From Hippea sp964442345 (GTDB lineage Bacteria > Campylobacterota_A > Desulfurellia > Desulfurellales > Hippeaceae), in assembly GCA_964442345.1 (NCBI GenBank), contig CAYTZD010000026.1, positions 1 to 20,975 on the forward strand: a stretch of DNA of 20,975 bases. Reading direction: 5' to 3'. The translations under genes were made by a program, and so were the position numbers. The notes below the pieces were generated by a model. The model was not told the origin of the DNA, made no database searches, and was given only the letters and a program-made list of their open reading frames with translations. Shown here piece after piece: positions 15,631 through 20,975 of this stretch (positions are counted from its first letter, which is position 1; every line of letters starts with the position of its first letter).

Positions 15631-15657
15631 TTTATAATAAATAATCGTATTAGTCAA
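15631..15657 (-). promoter_or_regulatory. Possible promoter for polA
   Basis: On the minus strand TTGACT (15657-15652) is followed after 15 bases by TATAAA (15636-15631). The spacer is short. The predicted transcript would start about three bases before the polA ATG, which fits the absence of a ribosome site and suggests a leaderless or near-leaderless message. Confidence 0.4.
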
Positions 15658-15704
15658 TGGAGAGATAATCTATAAAAATAATTTATAAATAATTTATGTC
15701 TGTT

Positions 15705-15759
15705 TTTAAGTTTTAGATAGTTGACATTTAATAGTTTAAAATGTATAAAAAGTAGAAGA
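15705..15759 (+). repeat. Left copy of a 55-base sequence flanking the N gap
   Basis: The 55 bases immediately before the gap are identical, base for base, to the 55 bases immediately after it. The copy contains TTGACA (15721-15726) and TATAAA (15744-15749). It is best read as an unmerged overlap between adjoining contigs. Confidence 0.9.
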
Positions 15760-15859
15760 NNNNNNNNNNNNNNNNNNNNNNNNNNNNNNNNNNNNNNNNN
15801 NNNNNNNNNNNNNNNNNNNNNNNNNNNNNNNNNNNNNNNNNNNNNNNNNNNNNNNNNNN
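15760..15859. other. Assembly gap (100 N)
   Basis: One hundred consecutive Ns, the conventional placeholder for a scaffold join of unknown size. It lies between polA and the GGDEF-EAL gene, in non-coding sequence. Because both flanks carry the same 55 bases, the real gap is probably negative: the contigs overlap and nothing is missing. Confidence 0.98.
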
Positions 15860-15914
15860 TTTAAGTTTTAGATAGTTGACATTTAATAGTTTAAAATGTA
15901 TAAAAAGTAGAAGA
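15860..15914 (+). repeat. Right copy of the 55-base sequence flanking the N gap
   Basis: Identical to 15705-15759 and directly abutting the gap, after which the sequence continues uniquely with TAAAAAAAGTAG. If the contigs truly overlap, only one copy exists in the genome. Confidence 0.9.
15876..15904 (+). promoter_or_regulatory. Consensus sigma-70 promoter for the GGDEF-EAL gene
   Basis: TTGACA (15876-15881), a 17-base spacer and TATAAA (15899-15904) make a near-perfect promoter. Transcription would begin near 15911, leaving a leader of about 80 bases before ATG 15992. I see no recognised riboswitch in that leader, which is A-rich. The same promoter appears in the left copy of the duplicated 55 bases (15721-15749), which is probably an artefact. 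Confidence 0.7.
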
Positions 15915-15991
15915 TAAAAAAAGTAGAAAAGTTTATATGGGTAAAGGGACGAACAATTTTATTATAAGTTCTAAAATAGAGTAAATAGAAA

Positions 15992-18403
15992 ATGAGTATT
16001 AAAAAGAAAATCTTACTTCCGAGTATTGTTCTTGGTATAGTAAGTTTTTTAGCTATACAGTTATTTTCGTATTACAATTTTAGAAAAAGGGTTCGTGCAG
16101 AGTCTTTAAGAAAAAACAGTGCCGTTTTGAACTATATTATTAAGCAGAAGGAAGATACGCTTAAGTCTATAGCCATTCAGTTGAGTTCTTCTTCTGTTAC
16201 CATAGAAGCTTACAAAAAGAATAACCCGATACTTCTAAAGAAGGAGTTTTTGCCATTATGGAAGAAACTTAGAAAGGAAGGCATTGTTTATGAGATACAT
16301 TTCTTCAAACCGCCAGCTGTTAATTTTTTTAATTTCTCCAATTTTTCAACCGAATTGAAGGATGTATCCGATGTTAGAAGTGATATTGAATGGATAACTT
16401 CATCATTTACAAGCAGCAGTCATCTTTTGATATGTAAAGTTTTTCCCGGGATTCGTTCTACATATCCTGTTGTTGATAAGAAGGGTAAATTGTTAGGTGG
16501 AATCTCTGTTGGTGATAGGCTTGATAAGATTGCCTATGATATAAAAAGACTAACCAATCAGGAAGCCTTTATAGTGTATAGAGATAGTGTTTTGCATCAT
16601 CTTGTTCCCAAAATCTATAAAACATACACAAAAGATAAGCTAACCGTTAACGACTTGGTTGTTGGTGCAACAACAACGCATTTATCTCAGCCTGTTCTTG
16701 AAGGTTTTGATTTTAGTAAAAAAAGTCAATTTGTAAGATTGGGAAAAATTGATTATCTTTTGACTTTTTATGAGCTAAGAGATTTTAACAATGAGCTAAT
16801 CGGTTATGTGGGCATATTAAATAATGTATTGCCTGTAAGGAATCTTTTTATAGAGCAGATTATTGCTTCAATAGTTTTGTTTATAGTTGCTGCTTTCTTA
16901 ATATACAACCATCTTTATAAGCATACCGAAAATATACTGAAGAAGGTAGAAGAGATTTTTACGGTCTCGAACAACCTAAAAGAGAAAAACTTTAAAGTTT
17001 TAGAAGATATGAAGATGTCAGAAGAAGACCTAAATGGCGATGAATTGGATATATTAAAGCGCAATGTAATAATGATGGGAAAAGAGCTAAAAAGGTTTTA
17101 TACGGAATTGGAAGAGATTATAAACAAAAAGACTGAAGAGTTAAAAAAGCTTTATAAAGACCTTGAGATTAAAAATAAAGAATTGACGCATCAGCTTTAC
17201 ACCGATTATTTAACAGAATTGCCAAACAGAAACGCGTTGGTAAGGGATTTAGAAAAGATGGAAGGTAAAAACGCTGTGCTTGTTATTATGGATATTGACA
17301 GTTTTAAGCGTGTAAATGATTTTTACGGCGTAAATATCGGCAATGAGATATTAAAAGAGTTTTCAAAAAAGCTGAAGTCTATTGCAGATATGTTTAATTA
17401 TAGTATTTACAGGATAGCCGGCGATGAGTTTGCTTTTGTAAAAGAGTGTAATGATGATGTTGAATCTATAAAAGATGAGATAAAAAAGATAGAAAAAAGA
17501 ATAGATGAGATTGTTATAAAATTGGATAAATACGACATAGAAGTATCGCTTGGTGTTACGATGGGTATAGCGGCTTGCGATAAAAATCTGCTATTAGAGA
17601 AGGCTGATATGGCGCTAAAATATGCAAAAAATCATCAGTTTTCGTTTGCATTTTATAGTAAACGCCATAAAACAGAAGAAGAGTTTCAGGATTATATAAA
17701 ATGGCAGAAGATTCTCAAAAGAGTGGTTAATCAAAAAAGCGTCGTTCCCTATTTTCAACCTATAGCCGATAATAATCTCAATATAGTAAAGTATGAATGC
17801 TTAATGAGAATTGCAGACGGTGATACAATTTACAATCCTTCACAGTTTTTAAAGCCAGCAAAGGATTTAAGATTCTATTTGGCGCTTTCAAAAATAATGT
17901 TTGAGAAGTGTTTTGACTATTTTAAAGACAAAAGCGTATCTTTTTCTGTAAATGTGAGCGTTAATGATATAGTAAACGAAGAGATGGCTAACTTTATTGT
18001 AGAAAAAATAGAGAATTTTACGGATGCTAAGCGAGTAATTGTAGAGATAACAGAAACTGAGAGTATAGAAAATTTTGATGAGACGCTAAACTTTATCAAC
18101 AAGATAAGAAAAGCTGGTGCAAAGATTGCCATTGATGATTTTGGAAGCGGTTATTCAAACTTTGAATATATCATAAAGCTAAAACCCGATTATCTAAAGG
18201 TTGATGGTTCGTTGGTTAAGACGATCGATACAGATAGAGATGTTTACCTTGCAACCAAGACAATTGTAAAACTTGCAAAAGAGATTCAGATTAAAACAAT
18301 AGCTGAGTTTGTATGTAACGAAACGATTTTTGAGATTGCTAAAGATATAGGTTTTGATGAGTTTCAAGGTTATTTTATAGGCAAGCCAACGCCAGAGATA
18401 TAG
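15992..18403 (+). CDS. Membrane dCache sensor with GGDEF and EAL domains (cyclic di-GMP turnover)
   Basis: An 803-aa inner-membrane signalling protein. Membrane helices at about 8-27 and 288-308 enclose a periplasmic sensor (about 30-285) whose VYEIHFFKPPAVNFFNFSN stretch resembles the dCache_3 type. A HAMP-like/coiled linker (310-400) follows. The GGDEF domain (about 401-560) has AGDEF (476-480) in place of GGDEF and no RxxD inhibitory site just upstream. The EAL domain (about 575-800) keeps every catalytic position I could check: Glu602 (ECL), Asn654, Glu686, Asp715-Asp716, Lys736, Glu772 and Gln792. Phosphodiesterase activity is therefore predicted; cyclase activity is uncertain, since some AGDEF proteins are active. 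No clear ribosome site precedes the ATG. It converges with the sensor gene, 18 bases apart. Confidence 0.9.
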   Translation: MSIKKKILLPSIVLGIVSFLAIQLFSYYNFRKRVRAESLRKNSAVLNYIIKQKEDTLKSIAIQLSSSSVTIEAYKKNNPILLKKEFLPLWKKLRKEGIVYEIHFFKPPAVNFFNFSNFSTELKDVSDVRSDIEWITSSFTSSSHLLICKVFPGIRSTYPVVDKKGKLLGGISVGDRLDKIAYDIKRLTNQEAFIVYRDSVLHHLVPKIYKTYTKDKLTVNDLVVGATTTHLSQPVLEGFDFSKKSQFVRLGKIDYLLTFYELRDFNNELIGYVGILNNVLPVRNLFIEQIIASIVLFIVAAFLIYNHLYKHTENILKKVEEIFTVSNNLKEKNFKVLEDMKMSEEDLNGDELDILKRNVIMMGKELKRFYTELEEIINKKTEELKKLYKDLEIKNKELTHQLYTDYLTELPNRNALVRDLEKMEGKNAVLVIMDIDSFKRVNDFYGVNIGNEILKEFSKKLKSIADMFNYSIYRIAGDEFAFVKECNDDVESIKDEIKKIEKRIDEIVIKLDKYDIEVSLGVTMGIAACDKNLLLEKADMALKYAKNHQFSFAFYSKRHKTEEEFQDYIKWQKILKRVVNQKSVVPYFQPIADNNLNIVKYECLMRIADGDTIYNPSQFLKPAKDLRFYLALSKIMFEKCFDYFKDKSVSFSVNVSVNDIVNEEMANFIVEKIENFTDAKRVIVEITETESIENFDETLNFINKIRKAGAKIAIDDFGSGYSNFEYIIKLKPDYLKVDGSLVKTIDTDRDVYLATKTIVKLAKEIQIKTIAEFVCNETIFEIAKDIGFDEFQGYFIGKPTPEI

Positions 18404-18421
18404 TTTAGCTTGATTAAAATT

Positions 18422-19765
18422 TTATTGCTTTAAGTAGCATTTCTGGCGATTTCTTATAATCTCAAACAGTGTAAGCGATAACAATAGCAACGATATCATC
18501 CAGTAAGTGAAAAGTTTGTTTTTATAGTTATATAAAGGTGCTATAGGATAAACGCCGATAATATAGTAATCACTGTCTGTTAAGGGATATCTTATTAAAA
18601 ATAGGCATTTGTCATCTAAATATTCATCTTTGCAGAGAAACTTATCATTAACGATGTGGTAATTTGTTTTCTTTATTGTGGAGGAGTTTCCTAAGATGTG
18701 ATTTCTTAAAGCAAACTCGATATTTCCCCTGCTGCAGTCTATACAGCTGTCTTCAAATGCATCTGGGCCAAATAAGACAACACCGCTTTTATGCATCAGC
18801 ATTATACTGTTCTTATCCAGTGAATCTAAAAATTTTGACAAATTATACTTAAAAACCAGAGCACCGATAATATGCTCATTATTCTTGTCATAGACAGGAA
18901 AGCCGAAATATACTCCGATTTGTCCTGATGTAACACCTTTTGCTATAAAATAGTTGATTTTGCCTTTTAAGGCATATAAAAAATACGGCCTAAATCCGTA
19001 ATTTTTTCCAAAAAACTTCCAGTCAGAAGCTATGATAGTTGTTCCTGTTTTGTCGATAAAATACACCTTATCTGCTTTGTAAATATGAGCCAATCTTAAA
19101 AAATGAAAGTGTCCATTTTTGGCATCTTTATCAAAAATTACTTTTCGTGTTTGTGGCATCATAAGTGCTGATTTTAAAAATGTTTCAAAATATTCAGTGG
19201 TAACTTCAAATCTTTGGTGGATGTTCCATGTTTTGTTTGTTAGTTGCAATAGCTGATTTTTTTGAAAATCGTTGAATGTTTTTGAGATAACAATTCCTGA
19301 TAGGATTATGAGAACAAAATATAATACGATTAATTTTATTGGCAAGTTGTCTTTAAACCATCTTGAGTAGAGTTTGTGAAAGGCAAAGCTGATAACAACA
19401 AATTCTGCAATAAAAAAGGCGATATCGTTATAGAAGATATTCAAAATCAACACGGCGAAGTATAATGTAGCGGCAAAGTAAAAAGGTGTCTCTTTTTGTT
19501 TGGTTTTATAATAGCTTATTAGGAATAGAATTATAGCTATAAGAATCAATGAGATGACAGCGATGTTTTTCTGATGGATAAGAAGAACAAACATTTGGGA
19601 TATTAATAACGATAAATTAAGATAAAAATACGACAATGTATCACTTGTTTTTTCTAAGCGTAGGTAAAATATAATGTAAGAAGCGTATAATAGACCTATT
19701 AAGACATAGACAAAAAGCGCTATCTCTAAAAATGAACTCCAGATAAAAGAGTTGTCAAAAATCAT
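18422..19765 (-). CDS. Seven-helix membrane sensor with periplasmic PDC/dCache domain and no output domain
   Basis: A 447-aa membrane protein. About six helices fill residues 12-161 (near 12-35, 46-63, 68-86, 97-112, 116-131, 143-161). A periplasmic domain (about 162-417) follows, and then one last helix (418-435) and a 12-residue tail. The periplasmic part contains IIASDWKFFGKNYGFRPYF, the signature of DctB-like PDC ligand-sensing domains, then TSGQIGVYFGFPVYD. DctB-like kinases would have HisKA/HATPase domains after the last helix; here the protein simply stops, and only 18 bases separate it from the convergent gene, leaving no room for a lost domain. The ATG overlaps the binding-protein stop (ATGA), so the two are translationally coupled. 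Signalling must pass through a partner, or the protein is truncated. The ligand is unknown. Confidence 0.8.
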   Translation of the reverse strand: MIFDNSFIWSSFLEIALFVYVLIGLLYASYIIFYLRLEKTSDTLSYFYLNLSLLISQMFVLLIHQKNIAVISLILIAIILFLISYYKTKQKETPFYFAATLYFAVLILNIFYNDIAFFIAEFVVISFAFHKLYSRWFKDNLPIKLIVLYFVLIILSGIVISKTFNDFQKNQLLQLTNKTWNIHQRFEVTTEYFETFLKSALMMPQTRKVIFDKDAKNGHFHFLRLAHIYKADKVYFIDKTGTTIIASDWKFFGKNYGFRPYFLYALKGKINYFIAKGVTSGQIGVYFGFPVYDKNNEHIIGALVFKYNLSKFLDSLDKNSIMLMHKSGVVLFGPDAFEDSCIDCSRGNIEFALRNHILGNSSTIKKTNYHIVNDKFLCKDEYLDDKCLFLIRYPLTDSDYYIIGVYPIAPLYNYKNKLFTYWMISLLLLSLTLFEIIRNRQKCYLKQ

Positions 19766-20793
19766 GGCTTGTTTACCACCTCATCAGCTGAATAAAGGAT
19801 TGTGTAGTGAATGGGTAGTTTGCATTCTTTTGCTCTTTGAGAGTTTATTACAATCTCGTAGTTTTTTGTGTATTGAACAGGTAAATATCTTAACGGAGTG
19901 CCGTTTATTGTAGCTAAAGCTATTTTGCCTGCCTGTCTGCCCATCTTGTAAAAATCACTACCAAGTCCGCCTAACAATCCTAAATATGCTACCCTTGTAT
20001 TTGGAAATATTGCAGGTATGCTCATCTGCGTTTTCAGAAAGGGTATAAGTTCGGTGAAACTAAAGTATCTTTTACTCTTTTCATCCCACACTTTTAATGT
20101 GAATGGAAAATAGGCTTTAATATTGGGATTTGCTTTTATTTTTTTAATTGTAGATTTTAGTTCTTCAAGTGATGTTATTTTAAAATCGATAATGCGATTT
20201 TTATAGGGTGAGTTGTCAAGTTCTTGATATAGCTGTTTGCGTAGGATTAATGATACCTTGTCGTTTGAGTAAATCGCAGCAATCTTGTAATTTTCATCTT
20301 CAATCCAGCTGTCGAGAAATTGGATACCTTCTTTTGCAAATATGTATTCATAGACGCCTGTTACATTCTTTGTAGGTATGTTATCTTTTAAGAAGTGATA
20401 CTTTTGATTGTATAGATTGAGTGGTTTATTTACTCCGCTAAATACGATAATGGGCTTTGCTTTTCCAAGAAAGTGATCCAGTGCTACTTTAAATGCCACA
20501 TCGTCAATGGTTATCAATACATCGCAAGAGAAAGCCTTTATTGAAGAGACCGCTTTTTTAATTCTTAAGTTAAGCTGTTTTTTGTCCAAGTGTCTGCTGT
20601 CAATCCAGAAGCTTTTTAGGGTAAAGTTATTCAATAGATTTAGGCGCAAAACATCAACCACGCCTTTGTATTGCTGTCCGCCACACACATCCATTTTATC
20701 ATAGGAAGATAAAATAAAGATCTTAGGTTTACTATAGGCAGAAGTAGCAATAAAGATTAAAAATATAATAATATAAAAAACTTGCCGCCACAT
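19762..20793 (-). CDS. Periplasmic substrate-binding protein (ABC_sub_bind type), orphan
   Basis: A 343-aa exported binding protein. The N-terminus MWRQVFYIIIFLIFIATSAYS is a typical signal peptide, with cleavage likely near residue 21. The mature part has the two-lobe layout of the PF04392-like family: an opening KIFILSSYDKMD, IDDVAFKVAL, IIVFSGVNKP, and FPNTRVAYLGLLGGLGSDFYKMGRQAGKIAL toward the C-terminus. No permease or ATPase gene is nearby. The gene instead overlaps the PDC sensor gene by four bases, so a sensing role, presenting a ligand to that sensor, is more likely than transport. A promoter-like sequence ends about ten bases before the ATG, and there is no ribosome site. The ligand cannot be inferred. 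Confidence 0.8.
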   Translation of the reverse strand: MWRQVFYIIIFLIFIATSAYSKPKIFILSSYDKMDVCGGQQYKGVVDVLRLNLLNNFTLKSFWIDSRHLDKKQLNLRIKKAVSSIKAFSCDVLITIDDVAFKVALDHFLGKAKPIIVFSGVNKPLNLYNQKYHFLKDNIPTKNVTGVYEYIFAKEGIQFLDSWIEDENYKIAAIYSNDKVSLILRKQLYQELDNSPYKNRIIDFKITSLEELKSTIKKIKANPNIKAYFPFTLKVWDEKSKRYFSFTELIPFLKTQMSIPAIFPNTRVAYLGLLGGLGSDFYKMGRQAGKIALATINGTPLRYLPVQYTKNYEIVINSQRAKECKLPIHYTILYSADEVVNKP

Positions 20794-20802
20794 ATTGTTA
20801 AT

Positions 20803-20829
20803 ATTTTATTAAAAATATATTTTTGTCAA
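20803..20829 (-). promoter_or_regulatory. Possible promoter for the binding protein-sensor operon
   Basis: On the minus strand TTGACA (20829-20824), a 15-base spacer and TAAAAT (20808-20803). Transcription would begin within about four bases of the ATG at 20793, which would explain the missing ribosome site. The spacer is shorter than the preferred 17, so confidence is limited. Confidence 0.4.
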
Positions 20830-20856
20830 GAAAAATGGTTTAATTTTTTATCCTGA

Positions 20857-20885
20857 TTGACTGGTTGGGTTTTGTTTGATAGCAT
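20857..20885 (+). promoter_or_regulatory. Promoter for the structured RNA at the window end
   Basis: TTGACT (20857-20862), a 17-base spacer and TAGCAT (20880-20885). The -10 differs from TATAAT at two positions. The predicted start near 20892 is exactly where the structured RNA begins. It is divergent from the binding-protein gene. Confidence 0.55.
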
Positions 20886-20892
20886 TAAAAAA

Positions 20893-20975
20893 ATCTCCGA
20901 GCCTTGTAGCCTAAGGCAAGATGCTATGGCTATAAGGCCGATAGGGTATAAGTGGAAACGCTTATGCCTCCCGTG
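20893..20975 (+). ncRNA. Structured RNA resembling the Moco/Tuco riboswitch (truncated by window end)
   Basis: Three nested or adjacent stems can be drawn on the plus strand. GCCTT (20901-20905) pairs with AAGGC (20913-20917). CTATGGC (20924-20930) pairs with GCC and ATAG (20937-20944) with one bulged G. GGTATAAGTG (20945-20954) pairs with CGCTTATGCC (20959-20968) around a GAAA tetraloop. Two G-U pairs in the last stem fix the strand. The opening CTCCGAGCC, the GNRA-capped hairpin and the closing GCCTCCCG resemble, from memory, the molybdenum/tungsten cofactor riboswitch. The downstream gene lies outside the window; a molybdate/tungstate transporter, cofactor-synthesis gene or molybdo/tungsto-enzyme would be expected. 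Confidence 0.55.

Noticed and set aside
15622..15657. polA starting at the TTG at 15657
   Set aside because: The added 12 residues are not part of the family N-terminus, there is no ribosome site, and the region overlaps a probable promoter.
15705..15914. Tandem repeat or CRISPR-like array around the gap
   Set aside because: Only two copies, both abutting the Ns exactly, no palindromic repeat and no spacers; an unmerged contig overlap explains it better.
15937..15984. 15-codon ORF in the leader of the GGDEF-EAL gene
   Set aside because: No ribosome site before the ATG and no recognisable sequence; chance is enough.
18404..18421. Bidirectional terminator between the convergent GGDEF-EAL and sensor genes
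   Set aside because: The 18 bases contain only a short AT palindrome with no stable GC stem.

Overview
This is an AT-rich bacterial stretch carrying about 16 genes, mostly packed into short operons with overlapping ends. A class III (oxygen-sensitive) ribonucleotide reductase, proton-type flagellar stator genes, two AMP-forming acyl-CoA synthetases, haem genes and a possible molybdenum/tungsten-cofactor RNA element point to a motile, largely anaerobic Gram-negative that lives on small organic acids. A sulfur-reducing lineage such as Hippea/Desulfurella would fit, but that is an inference from gene content and not a database match. A 100-N gap shows that this is a draft scaffold.

Layout. (1) 1-3187, minus strand: promoter, cobalamin riboswitch, nrdD, a separate 58-aa ORF carrying the glycyl-radical motif of NrdD, and nrdG. 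The reductase appears to be split in two polypeptides. Its riboswitch fits B12 control, with this B12-independent enzyme made when B12 is scarce. (2) 3285-5228, plus strand: a 55-aa ORF resembling the C-terminal tail of phenylacetate-CoA ligase, then motA-motB behind a near-perfect sigma-28 promoter. (3) 5286-11416, plus strand: a sigma-70 promoter, a canonical acetyl-CoA synthetase, a terminator hairpin, a paralogous acyl-CoA synthetase with a remodelled acid pocket, a thiamine-binding-type small protein, rmuC and a DtxR/MntR-type regulator. (4) 11408-15657, minus strand: polA, hemE and hemH, overlapping end to end and convergent with the regulator. (5) 15705-15914: an assembly gap flanked by two identical 55-base copies, almost certainly one unmerged contig overlap. 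(6) 15876-20829: a signalling block. A membrane dCache-GGDEF-EAL protein on plus faces a minus-strand pair made of a periplasmic binding protein and a 7-TM sensor with no output domain. (7) 20857-20975: a plus-strand promoter and the start of a structured RNA resembling the Moco/Tuco riboswitch, cut off by the window end.

The observations most worth following are the split class III reductase under B12 control, the tandem synthetases with divergent substrate pockets, the sensor without an output domain, and the 55-base artefact around the gap.
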